A stretch of DNA of 64,000 nt. Origin: Lachnospiraceae bacterium (lineage in GTDB: Bacteria > Bacillota > Clostridia > Lachnospirales > Lachnospiraceae). Shown here piece after piece: positions 54,988-62,580 of this stretch. Location of the stretch: contig JAEEMP010000038.1 in assembly GCA_016283275.1 (NCBI GenBank), forward strand, positions 1-64,000, in the 5' to 3' direction. Position numbers and translations under genes: made by a program. A model generated the notes under the pieces. That model was given only the letters and a program-made list of their open reading frames with translations. It was not told the origin of the DNA and made no database searches. The stretch's first letter is position 1. Each line of letters opens with the position of its first letter.

Positions 54988-56115
54988 GTGTCTGAGAAGA
55001 ATAGTATGTGGGCTCATTATATTGTCGATCTTAAAAAATTTAAGGCAAACTGTGATGAAGTAACAGTTCATTTTAACAATGAATGGAATAATAACGTAAT
55101 ATACGGATACTCCGTAAAGACGAACAGAGACAGTAAATTGTTAAAGTATGCTGTCGAAAAACTGGGCTGGTATGCCGAGATGGTAAGTCCCGATGAATAT
55201 GATTATTGTAAATCGGAAAATATCTCTGCGGGCAGAATGATCTTGAACGGTCCGTGTAAAGAATCAATGATATCGGAAGGCAATTATCGGGTAAAATATA
55301 TTAATCTTGATAATTTAGATGAAGTTTCAGTTTTCTGCAGCAAAGAAAAGGCAGATTTAAATGTCGGTTTAAGAATTAATTTTGATCTGGAAAAATTATG
55401 TCCGGGCGAGACTACTGCGGGCGATGAAGTGAGCAGGTTCGGTATAGATGCAGAGAGTGAGGATATAAAAAAAGCTGCCAAAATGCTTAAAGATGCAGGG
55501 TATGATAAGTTTGGCTTACATCTTCACACAAGCACCAAGACCAGAAGCTTAAAAGTTTTTGAATCGCTGGCAAAAGAGGCGTTAAAGCTTAAAGAAGAAC
55601 TGAATATCGATTTTTCTTTTATAGATATGGGAGGAGGTTTCTTTGGTGGACAGGTGGTAAGCGGAAAGCCTTCAATGCGAGATTATGCTGATACGATCTG
55701 CACTGTGTTAAGAAACGGATTTGATCCTGCCAAAACTACGCTAATTTTGGAGCCCGGTGCTTCGGTATTGGCTACCTGTGTATCGTATAAAGCCCAAGTA
55801 ATAAATGTAAGGAAGATAAGAGGGATAAATGTTGCCACTATCAACGGCACTTTGCTTCATTTAAACCCTTTTATGTCAAAAAGAAATCAGCCTTATGTGA
55901 TCTGTTCGGATGTCGGTTCACGAAAAAATGCAGAAAAGCAGATCATCTGCGGAGCAACGTGTATGGAAAATGACAGACTGGCTGTTGCCATAGATTCTCC
56001 GGAACTTGAAAAAGGCGATGAGCTCCTTTTTGGTAATGTCGGAGCTTATACAATGACATTTAATGCATATTTTATTCTTGATCCTCCAAAGACCGTTTAT
56101 ATAGGAGACGAATAA
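54988..56115 (+). CDS. PLP-dependent group IV decarboxylase (ornithine/diaminopimelate type)
   Basis: A 375-aa alanine-racemase-fold decarboxylase. PLP lysine is Lys44 in YGYSVKTN, the phosphate site is DMGGGFFGG, and the second-subunit catalytic cysteine is Cys325 in ICGATCMENDRL. It is shorter than LysA (about 415 aa) and lacks its typical ends, so the substrate may be a carboxy-amino acid other than meso-DAP. It sits 28 bp after the GT2 gene and 9 bp before the B2 peptidase gene, so it is coexpressed with both. A role in a tailored or conjugated amine building block is possible. Confidence 0.85.
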   Translation: MSEKNSMWAHYIVDLKKFKANCDEVTVHFNNEWNNNVIYGYSVKTNRDSKLLKYAVEKLGWYAEMVSPDEYDYCKSENISAGRMILNGPCKESMISEGNYRVKYINLDNLDEVSVFCSKEKADLNVGLRINFDLEKLCPGETTAGDEVSRFGIDAESEDIKKAAKMLKDAGYDKFGLHLHTSTKTRSLKVFESLAKEALKLKEELNIDFSFIDMGGGFFGGQVVSGKPSMRDYADTICTVLRNGFDPAKTTLILEPGASVLATCVSYKAQVINVRKIRGINVATINGTLLHLNPFMSKRNQPYVICSDVGSRKNAEKQIICGATCMENDRLAVAIDSPELEKGDELLFGNVGAYTMTFNAYFILDPPKTVYIGDE

Positions 56116-56124
56116 GGCAAAATC

Positions 56125-56583
56125 ATGGTATCTATTATCAGTTTTATCAAGCATAATGACAATAAAATGATGACTGTCCAAGCATGGGCATATGCTGCCT
56201 GGTACAGGTTTTTGATAAGATTCAGGTCCCGTAAACATCTTGAGAAACATTGGGGTGTTTTAGGCGAGGAAACCGGTCAGACTCTTACGCTTGAACAGTA
56301 CAAATATGCACGGCTTGTGTCACGACAGGTTAACCGTATCGCCAATCATACACCGTGGGAAAGTAAGTGTCTGGTTCGTGCACTTGCTGCCCGACGCTTT
56401 TTGTGTAAGAAAAAAATATCCAATACTCTTTATCTGGGTGTGGGGAAAGATGAGACAGGAAAGATGGTGGCCCATGCATGGATCCGTGCGGGCTCTGCGT
56501 ACGTAACAGGCGGAGACGGCTCTGAGTATGCGACCGTAGCAATGTTTAAGAACGAATTTAAGGATGAAAGTCAAAGCGATTAA
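56125..56583 (+). CDS. Lasso peptide B2-type leader peptidase (transglutaminase-like)
   Basis: A 152-aa protein of the transglutaminase-like B2 family that removes the leader from lasso precursors. The catalytic Cys82 is in WESKCLVRALAARRFL and His117 in VAHAWIRAG; Asp131 in GGDGSEYAT is the probable third residue. The N-terminal 70 residues are a basic helical part typical of B2. No B1 domain is fused to it. It is the last gene of the long polysaccharide operon, 9 bp after the decarboxylase gene, and 130 bp before the precursor gene. Confidence 0.9.
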   Translation: MVSIISFIKHNDNKMMTVQAWAYAAWYRFLIRFRSRKHLEKHWGVLGEETGQTLTLEQYKYARLVSRQVNRIANHTPWESKCLVRALAARRFLCKKKISNTLYLGVGKDETGKMVAHAWIRAGSAYVTGGDGSEYATVAMFKNEFKDESQSD

Positions 56584-56643
56584 ATGAATATCTTACAGTT
56601 TTGATAGAATCTGTTGCTATTTTATAGGACTCAAGTAATATGT

Positions 56644-56659
56644 TTATTGTAAACAATAA
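56644..56659. promoter_or_regulatory. Inverted repeat upstream of precursor 1
   Basis: TTATTGT-AA-ACAATAA, 7-bp arms with a 2-bp centre, 54 bp before the precursor ATG and about 15 bp after a weak promoter-like pair (TTGATA-N16-TATAGG at 56601-56628). It is placed like a repressor operator. Confidence 0.4.
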
Positions 56660-56712
56660 TTAAGTCTTAAATGAAAGAGACAAATATGACAACAGAAAAA
56701 GGAGAATTAAAA

Positions 56713-56916
56713 ATGAAGAAGTTTAACAATGCTGAAGTCGTAGAACTTAGTCTTGACAAGACAGAAAATGGTCTTTGGGATAGCGATATCGAGACAAATG
56801 TATGCGGTGGAGGTTGGAATCCCTTTTATTTATTCACAGAGAATGATAGTAAAAAGCCTGAACAGCCTACAGATCAGAAGCCTGTAACACCTGCTGATGA
56901 GACTTCACTTTCATAA
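56713..56916 (+). CDS. Lasso-like precursor peptide 1
   Basis: A 67-aa precursor. The leader MKKFNNAEVVELSLDKTENG aligns without gaps to the peptides at 16.5 and 62.0 kb. If cut before Gly20, Glu27 is at ring position 8, so a Gly1-Glu8 macrolactam is possible. The conserved Thr17 would then be at -3 instead of the usual -2. The core would be 48 residues, far longer than known lasso cores of about 15-26. It contains CGGGWNPFY, a Pro/Lys/Thr-rich tail and a C-terminal Ser (TSLS), the residue type phosphorylated by lasso kinases. The start ATG 56713 has AAGGAG upstream; the track's earlier start does not. It is followed by a terminator. Confidence 0.82.
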   Translation: MKKFNNAEVVELSLDKTENGLWDSDIETNVCGGGWNPFYLFTENDSKKPEQPTDQKPVTPADETSLS

Positions 56917-56931
56917 TAATGAATAGTAACG

Positions 56932-56970
56932 TCGGCCAGATCATATTTGATTTGGCCGATTTTTTTTTTT
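56932..56970 (+). terminator. Rho-independent terminator between precursor 1 and cyclase 1
   Basis: Stem TCGGCCAGATC/GATTTGGCCGA (one G-T pair) followed by T11. This would make precursor transcript more abundant than enzyme transcript. Confidence 0.9.
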
Positions 56971-56999
56971 GTAGTAATATGTATATGAGAGGTGACAAA

Positions 57000-58925
57000 A
57001 TGAGCGGGATATACGGTTATTTTTCGACATTATCTGAAAATAATACAGATATCAATAAAATCTATGCGTGGAATAAGGCATATGGGATAAAAAACGAAAC
57101 GGTAAAAGAAAAAAACTATGGAATGGGTTGCTGTCTCGATTTATTGAGTAATAAATCCACACCCGACAGATGTGTAATATGTAACGATACATATTCTTCT
57201 GTTTTTGATGCCTTGATATATAACCGTAATGAACTTATAAAAAAATATGATCTGCAGGAATCCTTATCTGACGAGGATATTATTTTTTTTATAGTGACCC
57301 GAAGCGGATTGGAAGATTTGAAATATATAAACGGAGATTTTTGCGGAGCCGTATATAATGTTAAAAAAAATGAATTGATCCTTTTCAGGGATCATATGGG
57401 TGTGAGACCGCTCTTTTATTACTATGACGGATTACGCGTTCTTTTTTCAACGGACATACGCGGCATAATATCACAAAGTTCTTTGAATCTGGAACTTGAT
57501 GAAAAGTCTTTGTTTATTGATTGTAAAGGGTATTCAAAGATAACCAGAGAGCGGACGGAATTTAAAAACATTCATATGGTTAGGTCATCCAATTATATTG
57601 TTTTCAAATTGACTTTGGATAAGATAACCATGTCATCATATCCTTATTGGAAATTTGCAACCCGTAAAGTAAGGTTTTCATCGGAAGAGAAATACTATAA
57701 TGAACTTCGAAGGCTTATAGAGGATTCTGTAAAAAGGCGACTGGATGTTCTTGACGACCCGGTTGGAAGTGAATTGTCCGGAGGACTTGATTCAAGCGTA
57801 ATCAGCATTCTTATAAACAGATTCGGACGTAAATGTTTTTATTTTTCGTGGTCGAAATCTCCGGAAGAAAAGCCGTTTGTAGATAATGATGAGAGATATA
57901 AGATTAAAGATATCTGTGACCGTGAAGGAATATCTTGTATGTATACAAGGCTTGGAGAAGGACTGGACGATGAGAGTATCATTGCCGAAAAAACCAGAGC
58001 CATAGGAATCGGGACAGAAGAAAGTGCTGAAGGATTATTCATGAAATATGCTTTACCTTCGTATATAAATACAACACTTATCAGTATCACGGCTCAGGCA
58101 TTAAGAAGAAAGGGCTCGAGAGTTGTTTTTTCGGGGCATGGAGGCGATGAAGGCGTAAGCCATCGTTCAAGACCGTATGAAATGCTCAATTATCATGAAT
58201 ATTATCGGTATTTCAGATATATGTTCTCGTTGACACACGGAAAGAAACACAGAATTATAAGAACGATAAAAAATTGCAGAAGCGAAATAAAAGAAGCAAG
58301 AGTAAAATTAAGGGAAGCCGCCGTCTTTAAAGAGTCGGAATATGAAATATTAAACAGAGATTTTACGGAGCGGATGAAAAACGAGCACTTCTTATCACAC
58401 ATGTTTACATACTCTCCGAAAGAGTATATTGAAAACGGTGGGAGCGAGAACAGACTGTATAACACGGCAATTCAGGGTGCTTATTCGGATGTAAGGTATA
58501 TTTTTCCTTATCTCGACTACAGAGTTGTGGATTACGCTTTATCGATCCCACGTTATCTGTATTTAAAAGGCTGGATGAACAGATATACTTTCAGATCCGC
58601 ATTTAAGGATATCCTTCCTGAATCCGTGTATCGTGAAAAATCAAAGAAAGATTTAAGTTGGATCAATTCACAAGGCGGTGAGGAACCTGACTTTTCGGCA
58701 TTAAGTGAATATTATCGTCAGAGAAAGGCTGATATCGTTAAAGGTCTGTCACGTGATTATTGGGATAAATATCTTGATTTTGAAAGGATAGATAAATGGG
58801 TAAAAAGAACATATACATCCCAACAGGAAATTGATATTGACAGTGAGATTGCGGATTTTTTAGGTCATTGTGTGCTTATAGAAAATATGGTAAGAAAATC
58901 ACAAGCTGTATCTTCAAATGTGTAG
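57000..58925 (+). CDS. Asparagine-synthetase-like lasso cyclase 1
   Basis: A 641-aa homologue of asparagine synthetase B that in lasso systems activates the ring Asp/Glu with ATP and closes the macrolactam. The N-terminal class II amidotransferase-like domain starts MSGIYGYF, without the catalytic Cys2, so glutamine is not used. The ATP-pyrophosphatase loop is LSGGLDSSVIS (Ser260-Ser266) and a GHGGDEG segment follows. The start ATG 57000 has GAGAGGTG upstream; the track's start 81 bp earlier would run through the terminator. It is followed by the kinase gene, 46 bp later. Confidence 0.9.
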   Translation: MSGIYGYFSTLSENNTDINKIYAWNKAYGIKNETVKEKNYGMGCCLDLLSNKSTPDRCVICNDTYSSVFDALIYNRNELIKKYDLQESLSDEDIIFFIVTRSGLEDLKYINGDFCGAVYNVKKNELILFRDHMGVRPLFYYYDGLRVLFSTDIRGIISQSSLNLELDEKSLFIDCKGYSKITRERTEFKNIHMVRSSNYIVFKLTLDKITMSSYPYWKFATRKVRFSSEEKYYNELRRLIEDSVKRRLDVLDDPVGSELSGGLDSSVISILINRFGRKCFYFSWSKSPEEKPFVDNDERYKIKDICDREGISCMYTRLGEGLDDESIIAEKTRAIGIGTEESAEGLFMKYALPSYINTTLISITAQALRRKGSRVVFSGHGGDEGVSHRSRPYEMLNYHEYYRYFRYMFSLTHGKKHRIIRTIKNCRSEIKEARVKLREAAVFKESEYEILNRDFTERMKNEHFLSHMFTYSPKEYIENGGSENRLYNTAIQGAYSDVRYIFPYLDYRVVDYALSIPRYLYLKGWMNRYTFRSAFKDILPESVYREKSKKDLSWINSQGGEEPDFSALSEYYRQRKADIVKGLSRDYWDKYLDFERIDKWVKRTYTSQQEIDIDSEIADFLGHCVLIENMVRKSQAVSSNV

Positions 58926-58971
58926 CAAGATTTGATATACGAAAACAGCAAATTGAAAATGGAGCATAATA

Positions 58972-59853
58972 ATGTATCAGTATCGTGCGTATGGTATAGG
59001 AATACATTCCGATTTTAAACTTTATAATTTTGATGAGACAAAGACAGATGCGGATGTATATATCCGCAAGATCCACTCGGGACTTGACAGAGCGGAATGT
59101 GCGCAAAAGAAAAAGTGGATAGAATATAATGACGATAATGCGTGGGTTATGAGTACTTTCGCCCAGTTTTTTATCAGGGAAGGAAAATATATTGATGTCT
59201 TTGTGGAAAAAGAGGCCACTTACATTGAAATTGCTGCTTTTATATGTGGCTGGTGCATGGCTTTTTTATTTACACAAAGGGGTTATTCCGCTATTCACTG
59301 TGCCGCTCTTGAGTTTGGCGATGGCTGTGTTCTTGTTTCGGGCACAAGCGGTGCGGGCAAAACGACGACATCTCTGGAGCTCATTAAGCGTGGGCACAGG
59401 TTTTTGGCAGATGATATAGCCATGATCCGCCCTGAAGATGATTTTCTGGTCCGGCCGGCTTTCCCTATGCAGAAAATATGCCGGGATGTTGCAGAAGCGA
59501 CACAGAATAAAGACTTACTTTATATAGATGCCGATAAGGATAAATTTGCAAAAATGAATTATGAAGACTTTTGTGACATACCTAAACCGCTAAAGGGAAT
59601 GGTAATGTTAAATAAGAGTTATGACGGCGATCTGGAGGTCACGGAGTACAAAGGGTTTGATAAATATTTAAAAGTATTCAGTTCGCTGTTTATTGGGAAA
59701 TTGTTTATAGATAACGGTGTAGATAAAAATGAACAGTACCGGATGTTAAAGCTGGCTGAGAAGATTCCTTATCTTTCGATAACCAGGCCGCTTAACAGTG
59801 ATACGCTTAATGAAGTTTGTGATGCCATAGAAGATTTTTACGGTCGGGAGTAG
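58972..59853 (+). CDS. HprK-like peptide kinase (lasso tailoring)
   Basis: A 293-aa P-loop kinase related to HPr kinase. Motifs: AIHCAALEF, Walker A SGTSGAGKTTT (residues 123-133), HRFLADDIAMI with the family DD. In lasso clusters such kinases phosphorylate the C-terminal serine of the precursor (paeninodin type). Precursor 1 ends in Ser, precursor 2 in Gly, so precursor 1 is the likely substrate. Cyclase 2 starts 5 bp after the stop. Confidence 0.88.
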   Translation: MYQYRAYGIGIHSDFKLYNFDETKTDADVYIRKIHSGLDRAECAQKKKWIEYNDDNAWVMSTFAQFFIREGKYIDVFVEKEATYIEIAAFICGWCMAFLFTQRGYSAIHCAALEFGDGCVLVSGTSGAGKTTTSLELIKRGHRFLADDIAMIRPEDDFLVRPAFPMQKICRDVAEATQNKDLLYIDADKDKFAKMNYEDFCDIPKPLKGMVMLNKSYDGDLEVTEYKGFDKYLKVFSSLFIGKLFIDNGVDKNEQYRMLKLAEKIPYLSITRPLNSDTLNEVCDAIEDFYGRE

Positions 59854-59858
59854 GAAAA

Positions 59859-61778
59859 ATGTCTGCAATATGGGGAATAATCGGACGAAACGGTAATAAT
59901 GTCGAATCTCTTTTTAAGGATATGACCGATATTACTAAAAAATACAGGATCGACAGAACGGATTGCTTAAGCATCGGTAATGCATATTTTGCGTGTGGTC
60001 ATGCTCACATTACAAAAGAGGCCTTTCGTGATGTTTCTCCGGTTTATGATAAAAAGCGCGAAATATTGTTTACTGCGGATGCATTTCTCACAAACAGAGA
60101 TGAATTGACGGCAGAATTGTCACAAGCCGGTTCGACCTCTGATCCTGAAGAAGCGGGAGATGCATTTCTCTGTTATACAGCGTTTTTAACTTTTGGCCGT
60201 GATTTTGTAAAACATATCAAGGGCTCGTTTTCAGTTGCAGTGTATGATATCAATGCAAATAAACTGTCACTGTATGCGGATCCTATGGCAAGACGCTATC
60301 TTGCTTATCATATAGGGGATGGATCGGTATGCTTTTCCACAACATATGATCCCATTAAGAAATGCATGGGCAAGGTAGAATTAAATGAACAAGGTATAGT
60401 TGAATATTATACAAGTATTACGCCCAGGACATTCAGATCCCCCGATCTGACCGTATATAAAGACATATATCATGTTAATTGCGCACAGGTAGTGGACATT
60501 GATATAGCCTCGGGAAAGAAAATTCAAAAAACATATTACGAGGTGGGAAAAGGCTGTAAAACATTTAAGAACATCAGTGATGAAGAATGCAAAAAAATGT
60601 TTGTGGATACATATCGCAAATGTGTAAAGAGTATGTTAAGGTCTTCGGGTGAAACTGCTGTTTTATTGAGCGGGGGTCTGGATTCATCTTCGGTTGCGGC
60701 ACTTGCGGCTGAAGAACTTGCAAAAGAAGGCAAAGATCTTTACAGTTATACAATGCTTCCGGCATCCGGATACAAATATACCAACAGCCGGACGATTTCC
60801 GAAAACGAAAAGCCTCACGTTGAAGCTCAAAAAGAAATCCATCCGAATATAATTACCAATTATGTTACCGGTGACGACGGTTGTATCTTTACAAGACTTG
60901 ATGAATATACGGATCTTTTTGAATGCCCTGTAAAGGTTAGTAATATCGATAATATAATAAGAATGGTCAAGGAAGCCGATAAAGCAAATTGCAAACTGAT
61001 CATGGGCGGGGCAAACGGTAATGCCTCTGTTTCTTACGGCAGCATAATGTTATTGCTGTCGCATCATATTTTAAGATTCAGGTTTGTTAAAGCATATAAG
61101 GCACTTACCGAGTTTTGCCGGGCCAGACATATTCCCCGCAGATATATGGTAAAGTATTATCTTGAAAATGCAGTGAGATATTTTACTTCATATTTCAATT
61201 TCGGCTTATACGGATTGGTAAAAAAGGAGTATAGAAAAAAATATAATTTATTAAAACGCGAGAGAAAAGAGCTTCATGCGTACGGATCGGACATTTTCTC
61301 GACCAAACGCCAGCGGAGGGCATTCATTTATAATCGATATTTCTTTCAGCATATCGGATTTTATGATACTTATGTAAGCCTGCTGTATGGAGTATATACG
61401 GTCGATCCGACAGAAATGTTAGATATGATAGAGTTTTGTCTGAGGATTCCGATCGAATATCAGGTAAAGGGTGATATTGAAAGACGAACCATAAGAGAAT
61501 ATATGAAAGAATACTTACCGGAATGCGTATATTCAAATCGCGTAGGGCGCGGTATTCAGTGTGCGGATATAGATTACAGAGTTAATCGTGACTGGGAAGA
61601 TGTAAAAGAAGGGATCAGGAATGATCTGAGCAATCCTTTGCTTAAACATTATCTGGATAATGAAGAAATACGATCGTTGCTGAAACTTACAGAGGAAAGT
61701 AAAGATCCCATTTCCAGGATGGATGTTTTAAGATTATATGCGGTCTCTTCTTTGGGTTCATTTTTGAATAAACAATAA
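59859..61778 (+). CDS. Asparagine-synthetase-like lasso cyclase 2
   Basis: A 639-aa second cyclase-type protein (MSAIWGIIG, again no Cys2; LSGGLDSSSVAA at Ser271-Ser277). Where cyclase 1 has GHGGDEG this protein has LIMGGANGNASVSYGS, a variant like the GNxTxS form seen in other lasso cyclase-type proteins. The two cyclases are therefore not recent duplicates and may act on different precursors. The gene is 5 bp after the kinase gene and ends at a bidirectional terminator. Confidence 0.88.
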   Translation: MSAIWGIIGRNGNNVESLFKDMTDITKKYRIDRTDCLSIGNAYFACGHAHITKEAFRDVSPVYDKKREILFTADAFLTNRDELTAELSQAGSTSDPEEAGDAFLCYTAFLTFGRDFVKHIKGSFSVAVYDINANKLSLYADPMARRYLAYHIGDGSVCFSTTYDPIKKCMGKVELNEQGIVEYYTSITPRTFRSPDLTVYKDIYHVNCAQVVDIDIASGKKIQKTYYEVGKGCKTFKNISDEECKKMFVDTYRKCVKSMLRSSGETAVLLSGGLDSSSVAALAAEELAKEGKDLYSYTMLPASGYKYTNSRTISENEKPHVEAQKEIHPNIITNYVTGDDGCIFTRLDEYTDLFECPVKVSNIDNIIRMVKEADKANCKLIMGGANGNASVSYGSIMLLLSHHILRFRFVKAYKALTEFCRARHIPRRYMVKYYLENAVRYFTSYFNFGLYGLVKKEYRKKYNLLKRERKELHAYGSDIFSTKRQRRAFIYNRYFFQHIGFYDTYVSLLYGVYTVDPTEMLDMIEFCLRIPIEYQVKGDIERRTIREYMKEYLPECVYSNRVGRGIQCADIDYRVNRDWEDVKEGIRNDLSNPLLKHYLDNEEIRSLLKLTEESKDPISRMDVLRLYAVSSLGSFLNKQ

Positions 61779-61802
61779 AAACGATCATTTTTGAGATAAT
61801 AA

Positions 61803-61836
61803 AAAAACCTTATGGAATAGTTTCCATAAGGTTTTT
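61803..61836. terminator. Bidirectional terminator
   Basis: A 15-bp stem AAAAACCTTATGGAA/TTCCATAAGGTTTTT with T runs on both strands. It serves the plus-strand cyclase 2 and the convergent minus-strand precursor 2. Confidence 0.9.
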
Positions 61837-61857
61837 GCTTTTGTTTCGGTTTTAAAC

Positions 61858-62052
61858 TCAACCAGGCATGTTAATGTGCATTCCTTCTTCGTCTCCGCTG
61901 GGATAAGGAATACCATCTTGGATGGTGCTCTTATCGATTATTCTTGCATCCTTGTCTGCCCACTGAGCATCAAGACCTGTAGGATTGGGATCAGCCTGTG
62001 CGGTAGCCTTAAGACTAAGCTCGATAACTTCTGCATTGACAAACTTCTTCAT
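61858..62052 (-). CDS. Lasso-like precursor peptide 2 (minus strand)
   Basis: A 64-aa precursor, leader MKKFVNAEVIELSLKATAQA, nearly the same as precursor 1. After Thr17 the core could start at Ala20 with Asp28 as residue 9, or at Gly26 (after Thr25) with Asp33 as residue 8; either would allow a ring. The remaining sequence is acidic (DGIPYPSGDEEG) and ends in MPG, without the C-terminal Ser of precursor 1. The start ATG 62052 has AAGGAGG 8 bp upstream. Divergent from the B1-ABC genes and convergent with cyclase 2. Confidence 0.82.
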   Translation of the reverse strand: MKKFVNAEVIELSLKATAQADPNPTGLDAQWADKDARIIDKSTIQDGIPYPSGDEEGMHINMPG

Positions 62053-62077
62053 TTTAAATTCCTCCTTATAATGTACC

Positions 62078-62106
62078 TTTATAGTAATTGTTATTATTTT
62101 TGTCAC
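62078..62106 (-). promoter_or_regulatory. Promoter of precursor 2
   Basis: On the minus strand GTGACA and TATAAA separated by 17 bp, 26 bp before the ATG. Confidence 0.65.
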
Positions 62107-62114
62107 ATCTGACA
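62101..62114. promoter_or_regulatory. Inverted repeat over the -35 of the precursor 2 promoter
   Basis: TGTCA-CATC-TGACA, 5-bp arms with a 4-bp centre, overlapping the -35 element. The position suits an operator. Confidence 0.4.
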
Positions 62115-62313
62115 GTTGTAATATTATCGTATGTCAACCAAAGAGTAAAGGATTGTAACAAAATTGATAGAAATTGCTTGATATCCATAAGATCAACATT
62201 TCATGCGTACAATAAAGTATTTTAAGTTTACAGAAAATAGTATATAATATCTGTGTATGTGTCAAACAGTTTGGGGTACTTTACAAGACACAAAAACAGG
62301 AGGGTAATTTTTT

Positions 62314-62580
62314 ATGGATCGTTCAACAGTGGTAAGGCTTACAAAACAGTTAAATGTTACTGACCTTTCGGGTGAAAAGGTTATGGTTGACTTTGAATCC
62401 GGTAAATACTTTTTAATCAAAGGTGTCGGTAATGACATATGGGAGCTTATACAGAATGAGATCACGGTAGGCGAGATCATAGATAAGCTTATGTCGGAAT
62501 ATGAGGTTGAAGAGGCTGTCTGTGAAAAGTCCGTTTATGACTTTTTGGATCGCCTTAAAGAGTTGGGGTTCATCGGATAA
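62314..62580 (+). CDS. PqqD-like lasso B1 protein (RiPP recognition element)
   Basis: An 88-aa winged-helix PqqD-family protein that binds the precursor leader and presents it to B2 and the cyclase. The fold pattern is a three-stranded sheet (VMVDFESGKYFLIKGVG) then helices (NDIWELIQNEITVGEIIDKL) and a C-terminal helix (FLDRLKELGFIG). AGGAGGG precedes the ATG. The stop is directly followed by the ABC exporter ATG, so the two are translated together. No kinase domain is attached, unlike the PqqD protein at 18.8 kb. Confidence 0.92.
   Translation: MDRSTVVRLTKQLNVTDLSGEKVMVDFESGKYFLIKGVGNDIWELIQNEITVGEIIDKLMSEYEVEEAVCEKSVYDFLDRLKELGFIG

Noticed and set aside
57000-61778. Two ordinary asparagine synthetases
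   Set aside because: Both lack the catalytic Cys2 and lie between precursor, kinase, B1 and B2 genes; the lasso context explains them better.
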